Origin: Roseibium sp. MMSF_3412
GTDB taxonomy: Bacteria > Pseudomonadota > Alphaproteobacteria > Rhizobiales > Stappiaceae
Assembly (NCBI RefSeq): GCF_030733265.1
Contig: NZ_JASHJI010000008.1
Span: 1-64,000 of the forward strand
DNA: 64,000 nt
Direction of reading: 5' to 3'
Made by a program: the position numbers and the translations under genes. Numbering within the stretch: the first letter of the stretch is position 1; each line of letters begins with the position of its first letter. The notes beneath the pieces are model-generated. The model ran no database searches. It was not told the DNA's origin and saw only the letters and a program-made list of their open reading frames with translations. Shown here in pieces: positions 39,001 through 47,476 of this stretch.

Positions 39001-39559
39001 CAAGCATCTCAAGCCGGGTTCGTGCGATCTGTTTCTGTCCGTGCAAAAGTGCCGCGCCGACCGGGCCGAGGTGCCCGCCAGTGAGAACAATCAGGTCCTG
39101 CGATTTTGAAAAAAGATACTCGGCAGTAACGTGTGGCTTCAGTCCGGTCTCGGTATCGAGGAACGCCCGCGAGGTCAGTTCCATCAGATTTCCGTAACCC
39201 GCTTCCGTCATCGCAATCAGAACGACGTCGGCAAGGGGCAACTCCCCCCGGCGCGCGCCTTCAAGCCCGTCGTCGAAGAAGATGGAAAGCTGACAAGCCG
39301 TGATTGGCTGAATGCCTGTGCCCCACGCTTTCGCGGAAAACTCCTGGGCACCGAAAAGGTTGTTTGTGTCCGCAATGGCGAGAGCTGGCTGGTTATCGTC
39401 CTTCGCCAGTTCAAGAAGTTTCTTGATCGGCAGGGCACCCTCGAGAAGTGACAGCGCGGAGTGTACCCTCAGATGTACGTAACCGGGGCCGTCCGAGCCG
39501 GAACCGTGCGCCCCTGACGCGTTTTCAGACTGTTGGTTTCGACCTTCTGTCGCGGACAT
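36056..39559 (-). CDS. dnaE: DNA polymerase III alpha subunit
   Basis: DnaE is the replicative polymerase. The 1167-residue protein has an N-terminal PHP domain (YVHLRVHSALSLLEGA, LAIADTNNLFGAQEF), the palm with catalytic aspartates in MPDFDIDFC, the fingers with the GFNKSHAAAYALVSYHTAWLK region, a tandem HhH segment and a C-terminal OB domain (AGTVISLQERKTRTG). It is the DnaE1 type by its full length and C-terminal domains, not the error-prone DnaE2. Downstream it is followed by cpaB after about 295 AT-rich bases; upstream lies the SOS-controlled small gene. Confidence 0.97.
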   Translation of the reverse strand: MSATEGRNQQSENASGAHGSGSDGPGYVHLRVHSALSLLEGALPIKKLLELAKDDNQPALAIADTNNLFGAQEFSAKAWGTGIQPITACQLSIFFDDGLEGARRGELPLADVVLIAMTEAGYGNLMELTSRAFLDTETGLKPHVTAEYLFSKSQDLIVLTGGHLGPVGAALLHGQKQIARTRLEMLANAFPARCYVELQRHGLEEQRKTEDAFLDLAYEYGLPVVATNEAFFAKREDYEAHDALICISEGRVLIEEDRRRLTPEHYFKSRAEMCALFSDLPEALSATIEIAQRCSFRPERRAPILPRFAGADADPESAEQAEADELKRQAREGLRARLDEHGLAPGLEEKDYWERLDYETGIIERMKFPGYFLIVADFIKWAKAKDIPVGPGRGSGAGSLVAWSLTITDLDPMRFSLLFERFLNPERVSMPDFDIDFCQSRREEVIRYVQEKYGRQQVAQIITFGSLQARAVLRDVGRVLQMPYGQVDRLCKLVPANPANPVTLAQAIADEPRLSEAAREEEIVERLLSMAQKLEGLYRHASTHAAGVVIGDRPLEQLVPLYRDPRSDMPVAQFNMKMVEDAGLVKFDFLGLKTLTVIDTAVALIERRGVTVDVAGLPIDDTGTYELLARGETFGVFQLESQGMRRAIAGMKPDRFEDIIALVALYRPGPMENIPVYNAVKHGEQDPDCLHPLLEPILMETNGIIVYQEQVMQIAQVLSGYSLGEADLLRRAMGKKIAAEMEVQRARFVDGAVERGINKAQAGTIFDLVAKFANYGFNKSHAAAYALVSYHTAWLKANHPVEFMAASMTLDLGNTDKLGDFRQEARRMKIDIVPPSINRSGVVFDVSDGKILYAMGAIKGVGEQAVEHIVEARGDTPFKSLGDFARRISPKFLNKRTLENLVAAGAFDELEPDRARVFEGIDRIMGLAQRTEENRTLGQDELFGGSDSEEPLQLDEVLSWTNDEKLQREHAAIGFYLSAHPIDEYAKVLDKMRAQPWTQFADAVKQGASHGRLAGTVISLQERKTRTGTRMGIARLSDASGQYEALLFREKLEQFRDVLQPGRSVVVLVGADMRDEEPSLRVEQVDPIDKVAARLQKSMRVFVRDERPIQSLARQLTVRGEGDVTVIVLLENGSREVEVKLPGRFRLSPEIAGALKAVPGVTDVQMA

Positions 39560-39743
39560 GCCGAGGCTCTTTTCTGCTGCTGGAATCAGAGCCTAGTCAA
39601 TCGTGTCTTTCTGCTGCTGTCGAGACGCTGTCCGAGTTGTGCCCGTTCTTCTTCGCCGGCACATCGCTCATACCTGGAACCCGAGGCAGACCCCTTTTGT
39701 GCAGCGCCTGAAACAGGGTCGGTCAGAGTGTCATCTGAGAGGA
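39560..39743. other. Intergenic region before dnaE
   Basis: This 184-base gap between the small SOS gene and dnaE shows no ORF with a ribosome binding site and no clear terminator. The small gene's transcript could therefore read into dnaE. The dnaE promoter presumably lies here. Confidence 0.45.
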
Positions 39744-39842
39744 TCAGGCAGCGGTGAAAAGGACATCGCCCCAGACGGCGAGCGTTGTGCAGAAGCAGAC
39801 CAGGGAAGCAAAAGCTGCAAAATCACGAGCGATATGGATCAT
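39744..39842 (-). CDS. SOS-controlled 32-residue membrane protein (SidA-like in design)
   Basis: This tiny gene encodes 32 residues: a charged N-terminus (MIHIARD) and one hydrophobic helix from about residue 8 to 30, rich in F, C, L and V, with W24 and D26 near the end. GGAGG lies six bases before the ATG, a near-perfect ribosome binding site. A perfect LexA box sits in the spacer of its promoter, so it should be induced by DNA damage. In Caulobacter the 29-residue SOS protein SidA blocks division at the inner membrane through FtsW/FtsN; this gene has the same architecture, but homology is not shown. It lies between lolD and dnaE on the same strand. The existence of the gene is well supported; its function is inferred. 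Confidence 0.72.
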   Translation of the reverse strand: MIHIARDFAAFASLVCFCTTLAVWGDVLFTAA

Positions 39843-39876
39843 AACGTCCTCCAATGCCTTACTCTTGAATGAAGGG

Positions 39877-39905
39877 ACTATGTTCCATTTTTGTTCCCAT
39901 TGCAA
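39877..39905 (-). promoter_or_regulatory. LexA-controlled promoter of the 32-residue gene
   Basis: Read leftward, TTGCAA (39905-39900) and CATAGT (39882-39877) are 17 bases apart. The LexA box GTTC-CATTTTT-GTTC at 39882-39896 is perfect and fills most of the spacer, touching the -10. Transcription should start near 39870, about 30 bases before the ATG. Confidence 0.8.
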
Positions 39906-40013
39906 GCTCTTTTTGTTCACGCCCTTCGCCATCGGTGTGCCACATTTTTAAACAGCATGTATTTGATTTGTTCTAAGGGCTGCAAACACGGCAGAACAGC
40001 GCACCCGAGACTG

Positions 40014-40760
40014 TCAGCTAATCGCCTTGAGCTCTTTCACCAGCCCGTCTTCGAGCGTGATCGCCCGGTCCATGCGCCCTGCAAGTTCAAGGTTGTGCGT
40101 CGCGAACAGCGTCGCCACCCCCGAGGCACGAACCAGTGCCGAAAGCGCCTCGAACACGTAATTCGCCGTGTTGGGATCAAGGTTGCCCGTCGGTTCGTCG
40201 AGCAACAGGATCCGCGGGGCATTCGCAACCGCCCTTGCCACCGCGACACGCTGCTGCTCTCCACCGGAAAGTTCCGACGGTCTGTGACTCCCCCGGTCAC
40301 CGAGCCGCAGATAGGCCAGCAGTTCATCGGCCCGTTCAGCTGCAACGCTTTTTGCAAGTCCGCGGATCATTTGCGGCATCATGACATTCTCCTGCGCGGT
40401 GAATTCCGGCAGGAGATGATGAAACTGGTAGACAAAACCTATGTCGTTTCGCCTGATCGCAGTTCGCTCGTCGTCGGACAGGTCCGAGCAGTTGACCGGT
40501 CCGAGAAACACATCGCCCTCATCGGGACGCTCCAGCAGGCCTGCAAGATGAAGCAGCGTCGACTTTCCCGTACCGGAGGGCGCTACAAGGGCGACCATTT
40601 CGCCCGCTTCAATCCTGAGGTTGGCCCCTTTGAGGATATGCAGCTTTTTCTCGCCTTCGTCAAAGCTTCTGACGATGCCTGAGAGTTCCAGAGCCGCAGG
40701 CGCGTCATTGGAACCCGGTTCCCTGTTCACGGCCATGTCCATGTCGCTGTCCTCACTCAT
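40014..40760 (-). CDS. lolD: Lipoprotein-releasing ABC transporter ATP-binding protein LolD
   Basis: LolD powers release of outer-membrane-destined lipoproteins from the inner membrane to LolA. The 248-residue protein has Walker A as APSGTGKST (60-68), a Q-loop, the signature [14 protein letters not shown], Walker [14 protein letters not shown] and a switch histidine in ATHNLEL. The first glycine of the standard Walker A is alanine here, which I recall as common in alphaproteobacterial LolD. ATG 40760 overlaps the end of the permease gene, so the two are coupled. MacB-type or other export ATPases are less likely given the permease partner. Confidence 0.94.
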   Translation of the reverse strand: MSEDSDMDMAVNREPGSNDAPAALELSGIVRSFDEGEKKLHILKGANLRIEAGEMVALVAPSGTGKSTLLHLAGLLERPDEGDVFLGPVNCSDLSDDERTAIRRNDIGFVYQFHHLLPEFTAQENVMMPQMIRGLAKSVAAERADELLAYLRLGDRGSHRPSELSGGEQQRVAVARAVANAPRILLLDEPTGNLDPNTANYVFEALSALVRASGVATLFATHNLELAGRMDRAITLEDGLVKELKAIS

Positions 40761-42057
40761 ATCTGAGCGCTTCAACAGGATCGAGACGGGCCGCGCGCCA
40801 CGCCGGATAAAGCGTCGCAAGCAGCGACAGGGCAAGCGCCATCAGCAGCACGGTGATCGTTTCACCGCTGTCTATCTCCGCCGGAAGCTTTGACAGGAAA
40901 TAGAGGGTCGGGTCGAAGAGCTGTGTCGACGTGAGCCATGAAACGAACTGCCGGATGCTTTCGATGTTGAGGCAGACGATCAGCCCCAGGAAAAAACCGG
41001 CAATCGTGCCGACACAACCGATACTCGCGCCCGTGATCAGGAAAATCCTCATGATGGCGCCTCTGGTTGCACCCATGGTGCGCAGGATGGCGATATCCCT
41101 GCCCTTGTCTTTCACCAGCATGATCAGGCCGGAGATGATATTCAGCGCGGCAACGAGAACGATCAGCGTCAGAATGATGAACATCACGTTGCGTTCCACC
41201 TCAAGCGCAGAGAAAAATGTCGCGTTTCGCTGTGTCCAGTCCGTAACCAATGTGGGCCGCGCCGCGCCCTCCTCAAGGGCGTTGCGCATCACGCCGACAT
41301 TGTCCGGATCAACAACATAGATCTCGATCCCGGTCGCGCGGTCCCCCATGTTGAAATAGGCCTGCGCCTCTTCGAGCGGCATGAACAGGAAGGTCGCATC
41401 GTATTCGCTCATGCCGATCTCGAAAATGGCCGAGACCGGATACGCCTTGACGCGCGGCGTGACCCCCATAGGCGTAACGCTGCCCCTGGGCGAAATGATC
41501 GTGATGTTGTCCCCGACGGTGAGACCGAGCTGTTGCGCCATCCGGGTGCCGATGACGACCCCCTCACCGGCATCGAATCCGTCGATTGTCCCGGGGCTGA
41601 TATTGTCCGCAACAAGCGGCATCCGGCGCAGATCGCTTTCGTAAACACCACGAACCAGAGCACCAAGATTGCCGGCAGGGCCGGACACCAGGGCCTGTCC
41701 TTCGATGAACGGAAACGCGGCAACGACGTCGGGAACGCCCTCCAACCGCTCCGAAACCGCATCGTAATCGTTCAGAGGCATGTCGATCGGCTGCACAAGC
41801 ATGTGGCCGTTGATGCCGAGGATCTTGTCAAGAAGTTCAGACCGGAACCCGTTCATCACGGCCATGACGATAATCAGCGTGGCAACGCCGAGCATGATCC
41901 CCGCGAACGAAAAGCCGGCGATCACGGAAATGAATGTCTCGCGACGTCTTGACCGCAAGTAACGGCCCGCGATCATCCATTCGAAGGTGGAAAAAGGCCG
42001 GGTCGGAGTTGCAGCCGTCTGGCTTTCGCCAACATCCGCCATGTCTGCTGTCGTCAT
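40753..42057 (-). CDS. lolC: Lipoprotein-releasing ABC transporter permease LolC/E
   Basis: This inner-membrane permease partners LolD. The 434-residue protein has one N-terminal helix (after [14 protein letters not shown], with [25 protein letters not shown]), a large periplasmic domain (about 60-290) and three C-terminal helices of the FtsX fold. Alphaproteobacteria usually have a single LolF-like permease instead of separate LolC and LolE, which agrees with only one gene here. It lies between proS and lolD. Confidence 0.94.
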   Translation of the reverse strand: MTTADMADVGESQTAATPTRPFSTFEWMIAGRYLRSRRRETFISVIAGFSFAGIMLGVATLIIVMAVMNGFRSELLDKILGINGHMLVQPIDMPLNDYDAVSERLEGVPDVVAAFPFIEGQALVSGPAGNLGALVRGVYESDLRRMPLVADNISPGTIDGFDAGEGVVIGTRMAQQLGLTVGDNITIISPRGSVTPMGVTPRVKAYPVSAIFEIGMSEYDATFLFMPLEEAQAYFNMGDRATGIEIYVVDPDNVGVMRNALEEGAARPTLVTDWTQRNATFFSALEVERNVMFIILTLIVLVAALNIISGLIMLVKDKGRDIAILRTMGATRGAIMRIFLITGASIGCVGTIAGFFLGLIVCLNIESIRQFVSWLTSTQLFDPTLYFLSKLPAEIDSGETITVLLMALALSLLATLYPAWRAARLDPVEALRYE

Positions 42058-42135
42058 GTTTCATCCACTTCAGCAATGCCCAACCGGCCGCGAAAGCCGC
42101 AGCCGAATCCCCATTCAAAGGATCACCGCACCGGC

Positions 42136-43464
42136 TCAGTCCGTCAATGCCGACGTCAGCTTGTTGAGAGCGGCTTCCGGGGTCATCATTTCCTTTTCCC
42201 CAGTTGAGCGTTCCTTGACTTCCAGAAGCCCGTCCTTGAGCCCCCTCGGCCCCGCAACCACGTGGTAGGGCAGACCGATCAGATCCATCGTTGCGAATTT
42301 TGCACCCGCACGCGTATCGGTGTCGTCGTAAAGAACTTCCAGGCCGGCAGCCTCGAGTTTGGCATAAAGGTCTTCAGACACGGTATCCGTCAGATCGTCA
42401 CCCGGCTTCAGATTGACCAGTCCGACATGGAACGGTGCAACGGACTTCGGCCAGATGATTCCGTTGTCGTCATGATTCGCTTCAATCAGAGCGCCAAGAA
42501 GGCGGGACACCCCAACTCCGTAGGATCCCATGTGAACAGGCACCTCGGTGCCTTCGGACGTCGCCACCTTCGCGCCCATCGCATCGGAATACTTGGTGCC
42601 GAAGTAAAAGATGTGCCCGACTTCAATGCCGCGCGCCGAAACGCGATCAGCTTCGTCGAGCGCCTCAAACGCAACCGCGTCATGCATCTCGTCGGTCGCC
42701 GCATAAGGTGTCGTCCACTGCGTCACGATGGGCGTGAGATCGGAAAGGAAATCGGTGCCCTCTTCCGGTATCGCCATCTCGAGCAACGACTTGTCACAAT
42801 AGACTTCGCTCTCGCCCGTGTCGGCGAGGATGATGAACTCGTGGCTCATGTCGCCGCCGATCGGGCCGGTATCGGCCTTCATGGGGATCGCCTTCAATCC
42901 CATGCGATCGAAGGTCCGCAGGTAGGCCACGAACATGCGATTATAGGCATGCCGCGCCGATTCCTTGTCGAGATCGAAGGAATAGGCGTCTTTCATCAGA
43001 AACTCACGTCCCCGCATGACCCCGAATCGCGGCCGCACCTCGTCCCGGAACTTCCACTGAATATGGTAGAGATTCAAAGGCAGATCCTTGTAGGAGCGCA
43101 CATAGCCGCGGAAGATGTCTGTAATCATCTCCTCGTTGGTCGGCCCGAAAAGCATGTCGCGCTCGTGCCGGTCCGTGATGCGCAGCATCTCCTTGCCATA
43201 CGCGTCATAGCGGCCACTCTCCCGCCACAGATCGGCAGACTGTATCGTCGGCATCAGCAGCTGTATGGCACCCGCGCGCGCCTGCTCTTCCTCGACGATA
43301 CGCTCGATCTTGCGGAGCACCTTCAAGCCAAGCGGCAGCCAGGAATAGATGCCGGCGGATTGCTGGCGGATCATGCCTGCACGCAGCATCAGGCGGTGCG
43401 AGACAATCTCGGCCTCTTTGGGTGTCTCTTTCAGGATCGGCAGAAAGTATCTGGACAGACGCAT
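42136..43464 (-). CDS. proS: Prolyl-tRNA synthetase
   Basis: This class II enzyme charges tRNA-Pro. The 442-residue protein opens [19 protein letters not shown] and contains motif 2 ([27 protein letters not shown], with the class II arginine) and motif 3 ([16 protein letters not shown]). The E. coli editing insertion of about 180 residues is absent, as is usual for the short alphaproteobacterial ProRS. ATG 43464 is set by homology; the upstream frame is open but unconserved in type. It is upstream of lolC-lolD. Confidence 0.97.
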   Translation of the reverse strand: MRLSRYFLPILKETPKEAEIVSHRLMLRAGMIRQQSAGIYSWLPLGLKVLRKIERIVEEEQARAGAIQLLMPTIQSADLWRESGRYDAYGKEMLRITDRHERDMLFGPTNEEMITDIFRGYVRSYKDLPLNLYHIQWKFRDEVRPRFGVMRGREFLMKDAYSFDLDKESARHAYNRMFVAYLRTFDRMGLKAIPMKADTGPIGGDMSHEFIILADTGESEVYCDKSLLEMAIPEEGTDFLSDLTPIVTQWTTPYAATDEMHDAVAFEALDEADRVSARGIEVGHIFYFGTKYSDAMGAKVATSEGTEVPVHMGSYGVGVSRLLGALIEANHDDNGIIWPKSVAPFHVGLVNLKPGDDLTDTVSEDLYAKLEAAGLEVLYDDTDTRAGAKFATMDLIGLPYHVVAGPRGLKDGLLEVKERSTGEKEMMTPEAALNKLTSALTD

Positions 43465-43911
43465 CAGGTTCTCTCGAATTGGCGGATAGCTCGAATTATG
43501 CGCAGTCAAACCGCATGCCGCGCCTAAAAACAAGTCCCTTGGCAGAAGCGCACCCGCTTTTGCAATCTTTGCTTTATCGAATGGACAAATCCGTGGCGGA
43601 TCCGTCGGTTTGCCACCTTAATTGACCGGCCTATTCAGGCAACTGGTGAACCAATTCCCATGTAGATGAATTAGGCAAGCAAAAAAAATAGGCTCTTTAC
43701 GACAAACAGGTGACAAGCGTGAATTGTTCCGGTAGGTTCCATTTCAATAACAACAAGATGCTTCAGCAGAAATGCTAGGATGCTCAAGGACATCGCGGTC
43801 TGAGTCTTGGGAGGAAGGACCTTCTGGCGCATCGCAAGATCCGCAGCCGCCCAGCCAGGTTATAAAACAACCGGCCAGGGAACGGGGGTCAGTTTAGACG
43901 CGGAACTCATC

Positions 43912-43942
43912 AAAGGCAGAGCTCGCTCTGCCTTTTTCTTTT
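43912..43942 (+). terminator. Free-standing intrinsic terminator
   Basis: AAAGGCAGAGC and GCTCTGCCTTT form an almost uninterrupted stem, with the loop made by opening the central bases, followed by TTCTTTT. No annotated gene reads into it from the left. It may end a small RNA or stop upstream readthrough. Confidence 0.75.
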
Positions 43943-44070
43943 GTGGTCAGATCGGTTTGGATGCGCCCGCTGCAAATGCCGGCGTTCGCCCATGTGCATC
44001 CACAACCTCCTCGATCAAAAATACGTTTGCGCTTTATTCGTGCATGGGCGCCAACATGTTTAACCAAAGG

Positions 44071-44098
44071 TTGACGTGTGGCGGAACTTATCTATAAA
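44071..44098 (+). promoter_or_regulatory. Sigma-70-type promoter of the CTERM gene
   Basis: TTGACG (44071-44076) and TATAAA (44093-44098) are separated by 16 bases. Transcription should start near 44105, leaving a leader of about 40 bases with GGGAGGA just before the ATG at 44145. Confidence 0.7.
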
Positions 44099-44144
44099 TC
44101 TTACGTAAATTGAATTGATAATTATAACAATGTGGGAGGAATTG

Positions 44145-44918
44145 ATGATACGCGATCTTATTAAACCGGTTGTGTTGCTGACAGCGGGCATGCTCTTGAG
44201 CGCACCTGCTCTCGCAGCACCGGTCAATGGGACAGGCCTGGTAACACCTGACGTTATTTTTGGCAGCGGCAACGCAAATGGGTCCTTCACAGGCGTGAAT
44301 ACCAACAACGTCGAACTGGGGCTTCGCGGCAAGGTGCGCTATAACAGTGCGGGCCTGCCTGAAAACACGTTCAATTACGATGGCGACCGCACGTATACGT
44401 TCTCGCCTGCCGACAGCAACGCGCCTGCAAATCGCTCTGCGTTCAATTTCGAATGGTCGATCAACTCGGATGTTTCGGGCACCGGTTCCCGCAACTTGAC
44501 TGATCTGACATACCTCTTGCAGGTTGACACGGATCCGGGCGCGGGAACGAATTTCGAGTCTTTCGACCCCATCAATCAGCTCTTTGCGGACCACGCGCTT
44601 GGAAACAACTCGACGGCAAACGGTGCCGGAGTTTCCAACCTCTTGCTGTATTCCGCGATCGTCGGAAACTACAACGTCGCGCAGAACTCCTGGAACCTGG
44701 GTTTCAGCCTTCTTTTCCCCGGCATCGTCGATCCGCAGGCTGAGGGCCTTTACACCATCAACCTGTCCGCTGCGTTGAACGGCAACACGCTGGCGTCAAC
44801 CTCGATCGACATTCTGTATGGCGTCACGCCCGTCCCGGTTCCGGCCGCACTGCCGCTTCTGGCCGCAGGGCTGGGCCTCTTGGGCTACATGGGCACGCGC
44901 AGAAGACGACAGATGTAA
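44145..44918 (+). CDS. Exported protein with VPLPA-CTERM sorting signal
   Basis: This 257-residue protein begins with a signal peptide (about 1-25, LLTAGMLLSAPALAAP). A beta-rich, Asn/Ser/Gly-rich domain of unknown function follows (about 26-225). It ends in a tripartite sorting signal at about 229-257: VPVPAALPL, a hydrophobic helix (LAAGLGLLGYMG) and the basic cluster RRRR. That layout is the VPLPA-CTERM variant of PEP-CTERM signals, which are processed by an exosortase; such proteins are usually exopolysaccharide- or surface-associated. The ATG has GGGAGGA upstream. The gene stands alone with its own promoter and terminator. No exosortase gene is in the window. The central domain was not recognised. 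Confidence 0.82.
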   Translation: MIRDLIKPVVLLTAGMLLSAPALAAPVNGTGLVTPDVIFGSGNANGSFTGVNTNNVELGLRGKVRYNSAGLPENTFNYDGDRTYTFSPADSNAPANRSAFNFEWSINSDVSGTGSRNLTDLTYLLQVDTDPGAGTNFESFDPINQLFADHALGNNSTANGAGVSNLLLYSAIVGNYNVAQNSWNLGFSLLFPGIVDPQAEGLYTINLSAALNGNTLASTSIDILYGVTPVPVPAALPLLAAGLGLLGYMGTRRRRQM

Positions 44919-44955
44919 GGCCTGACGAAGCCAGGCGAACAATTCGACCAAAAGC

Positions 44956-44984
44956 AAACGGCCCTCTCGGAGGGCCGTTTTTTT
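44956..44984. terminator. Bidirectional intrinsic terminator
   Basis: AAACGGCCCTC and GAGGGCCGTTT form an 11-base-pair stem around a TCG loop. Rightward it is followed by TTTT; leftward the stem is followed by TTTGCTTTTGG. It therefore can end both the rightward CTERM gene and the leftward DUF1467 gene at the tail of the nuo block. Confidence 0.9.
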
Positions 44985-45023
44985 GGTTTCGAAACAGATG
45001 CAATATCGCGTATGAGCGCCCGC

Positions 45024-45302
45024 TTAACCTGTCCGCGTGCTGGGCGGCCTGAACAACGGGATGTCCTCAAGCCCGAACCCGGACTGGCGCAGCGCCAGAT
45101 AGGCGCAGAACACCACGGATGCGATCAGTGTCGTCAGCACGATGACTTTCAAGAACTGCGGTTTGTGCGGCGCGCTTGGTTCACTTCCGGGCACGACTTC
45201 CCCGGCTTCTTCCTGCGTCCGGTGAAGCCCGAAGGGAAGAATCGCAAACAGGATGATCCACCAGATCATGAAAAATATGGCGAGGCCAAACGCGATCGAC
45301 AT
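45024..45302 (-). CDS. DUF1467 family small membrane protein
   Basis: This 92-residue inner-membrane protein has two hydrophobic helices (about 3-24, LAIFFMIWWIILFAILP, and about 52-70, VIVLTTLIASVVFCAYLAL) with a polar Pro/Glu-rich loop between. It matches the DUF1467 family by size and the FMIWW-FAILPFGL pattern. DUF1467 genes commonly sit next to mce in alphaproteobacteria, and the function is unknown. It starts three bases after the mce stop and ends in the bidirectional terminator. Confidence 0.88.
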   Translation of the reverse strand: MSIAFGLAIFFMIWWIILFAILPFGLHRTQEEAGEVVPGSEPSAPHKPQFLKVIVLTTLIASVVFCAYLALRQSGFGLEDIPLFRPPSTRTG

Positions 45303-45305
45303 GGC

Positions 45306-45710
45306 TTAAGCCTCTTCCAACTCGGTCAGTGTACCGAGAAAATCCTTCGGGTGCAGAAACAGGACCGGCTTGCCATGCGCACCTATCTTCGGCTCGCCAT
45401 CGCCAAGCACGCGTGCGCCGTCCGAGACAAGCTTGTCACGCGCGGCAATGATGTCGTCCACCTCGTAGCAGACATGGTGAATCCCACCCGAGGGGTTCTT
45501 CTCCAGGAACTTCGCGATGGGGGAATTTTCGCCCAGTGGTTCGAGCAATTCGATCTTGGTGTTCGGAAGATTGATGAAAACGGTACTCACACCGTGATCA
45601 GGCTGTTCTTCCTTTGCCGAAACCGAAGCGCCGAGCGTATCCCGGTAAACGGCTGTCGCCGCCTCGATATCCGAGACCGCTATGGCAACATGGTTCAGTC
45701 GTCCGATCAT
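45306..45710 (-). CDS. mce: Methylmalonyl-CoA epimerase
   Basis: This enzyme interconverts (2S)- and (2R)-methylmalonyl-CoA in propionyl-CoA breakdown and the ethylmalonyl-CoA pathway. The 134-residue vicinal-oxygen-chelate protein has the metal ligands expected in RLNHVAIAV, GGIHHVCYEV and the final GTLTELEEA. ATG 45710 is preferred because AGGAGCGG lies upstream. Its place between rnj and DUF1467 is conserved in Hyphomicrobiales. Glyoxalase-family relatives are the only real alternative. Confidence 0.94.
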   Translation of the reverse strand: MIGRLNHVAIAVSDIEAATAVYRDTLGASVSAKEEQPDHGVSTVFINLPNTKIELLEPLGENSPIAKFLEKNPSGGIHHVCYEVDDIIAARDKLVSDGARVLGDGEPKIGAHGKPVLFLHPKDFLGTLTELEEA

Positions 45711-45754
45711 TTCCGCTCCTTCACGCAGGCGCAGTCCTGTGACTGCACGCTTGA

Positions 45755-47434
45755 TTATAGTTGGGTCACCATAACCTTGCAGAGCGTCTTTTTGCCCCAC
45801 ACGTCCAGGATCTCCGATCGTGCCGCGCGCCGTGCTGCTTCGCCGACCAGGTCCTTGTCCTTGCGCCGCGCCTTTGGAATGCTTGTCACGGCACCGACGA
45901 TGGCCTTGATGACAATGTCTTCCATCGGCTCGCCATCGTCATCCGTATCCGGCAGGCCGAGCAGAGCGATGTCAGGATCGCTCAACAAGTCACCGGCCCG
46001 ATTGACGACAAGCGACACGATGGCAGCTCCGGCAAAGGAGAGCTTGCGCCGTTCCTTCACGCCGGTTACCTCCGGATCGTCAAGAACACTTCCATCCTTG
46101 ACCAAGATGCCTGAAGGGGCCTCATCGATAACGGCCGCCCTGCCCTCATTCAGGCAAATGATGTCCCCGTTCTTCCCGCGCACGACTTCCGGAACACCAA
46201 GTTCCCTTGCAAACGCGGCATGCGTGGCAAGATGCAACGGTTCACCATGAACGGGAAGCACGACTTTCGGGTTGAGCACTTTGTATAGCTGTTCCAGTTC
46301 GCCCCGGCGCGGATGGCCGGAAACATGCACGAGCGCATCCTTGTCCGTGACAATCTTGATGTCGTTGTCAGCAAGATTATTGAGCACTTCGGCAACAGCC
46401 TTCTCGTTTCCCGGAATTGTGCGTGAAGAGAAGATGACCGTATCGTCCCGGGACAGCGCCACGTTACGATGATCTCCCGCAGCAATGCGGGCGAGCGCTG
46501 CCCGGCTCTCGCCCTGCGATCCGGTACACAGGAGAACCGTCTTGTTTCGCGGCAGGTATCCGAACGCTTCCTCGTCATGAAATTGCGGCAGGCCATCCAT
46601 GTAACCGAGTTCGCTTGCCACGGCGATCACCCGGTGCATCGATCGTCCGACGATCACAACATCGCGCCCATTGGCGGCCGCCGCTTCCGCAACGGCCCTT
46701 ATCCGGGCAACGTTGGATGCGAAAGTCGTCACGGCCACGCGCTGTTTTGCCCCCGCAATGACCTTCTTGAGTTCAGCAGCAACATCCCGTTCGCTCGGAC
46801 TGATGCCGTCGCGCACTGCATTGGTGCTGTCGCAGACAAGAGCCATCACGCCTTCGCGCCCGATTTCGGCAAGACGGTCGAGATCGATAGGCAACCCGAC
46901 ACCAGGTGTCGGATCGATTTTCCAGTCGCCCGTATGTAGAACCAGGCCGGCAGGTGTCCGGATTGCCAGGGCACAGGGTTCGGGGATCGAGTGCGCCATC
47001 GCGACGAATTCGACATCGAACGGACCGATCTTGTGCCGCTCCCCCTGCTTGACGACCGTGACCGGAACCTCTTCCGCGCCCGGTTCGCTCTCTGCCTTGG
47101 CGGCCAGAAGGCCGGCGGTAAACGCTGTTGCGTAGACCGGAACCTTCAAGAACGGCCACAAATGCAGAATGCCGCCGTAGTGATCCTCGTGCGCATGGGT
47201 AATGACCATGCCTGCAATGTTGTCGACCTCGTCCTCGAGAAACTTGATGTCGGGGAGGATAACGTCGATCCCGGGCAGATCAGGCCCTGCAAAACTCACC
47301 CCGCAATCGACGATGAGCCATGTTCGGTCGTCTTCCGGACCATAGCCGTAGAGCCCGAGATTCATCCCGATTTCACCGACGCCGCCAAGCGGCAGGAACA
47401 CGATTTCGTTCTTCTTGTTATTGGCCGAAGCCAT
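45755..47434 (-). CDS. rnj: Ribonuclease J
   Basis: RNase J is a dual 5'-exonuclease and endonuclease for RNA processing; in alphaproteobacteria it occurs alongside RNase E and helps mature rRNA. The 558-residue protein has the metallo-beta-lactamase motif HAHEDH (80-85), GLVLHTGDWKIDPTP, the beta-CASP part with CTGSQGESRAALARIA and SGHPRRGEL, and a C-terminal domain. ATG 47434 has AAAGGAG upstream. It follows birA and precedes mce at the end of the nuo block. Confidence 0.96.
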   Translation of the reverse strand: MASANNKKNEIVFLPLGGVGEIGMNLGLYGYGPEDDRTWLIVDCGVSFAGPDLPGIDVILPDIKFLEDEVDNIAGMVITHAHEDHYGGILHLWPFLKVPVYATAFTAGLLAAKAESEPGAEEVPVTVVKQGERHKIGPFDVEFVAMAHSIPEPCALAIRTPAGLVLHTGDWKIDPTPGVGLPIDLDRLAEIGREGVMALVCDSTNAVRDGISPSERDVAAELKKVIAGAKQRVAVTTFASNVARIRAVAEAAAANGRDVVIVGRSMHRVIAVASELGYMDGLPQFHDEEAFGYLPRNKTVLLCTGSQGESRAALARIAAGDHRNVALSRDDTVIFSSRTIPGNEKAVAEVLNNLADNDIKIVTDKDALVHVSGHPRRGELEQLYKVLNPKVVLPVHGEPLHLATHAAFARELGVPEVVRGKNGDIICLNEGRAAVIDEAPSGILVKDGSVLDDPEVTGVKERRKLSFAGAAIVSLVVNRAGDLLSDPDIALLGLPDTDDDGEPMEDIVIKAIVGAVTSIPKARRKDKDLVGEAARRAARSEILDVWGKKTLCKVMVTQL

Positions 47435-47476
47435 GGATTGCTCCTTTAAATCCTTGAGCAGGCGGTTCACCGGAAT

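Larger units (their letters stand above)
43465..44144. other. 680-base intergenic region between proS and the CTERM gene
   Basis: This divergent region contains the promoter of the rightward exported-protein gene and a free-standing rightward terminator at 43912-43942. No ORF with a credible ribosome binding site ends at that terminator, so a small RNA between about 43780 and 43942 is possible. The part next to proS presumably holds its promoter. No known structured RNA such as SRP, 6S or RNase P RNA was recognised. Confidence 0.5.
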
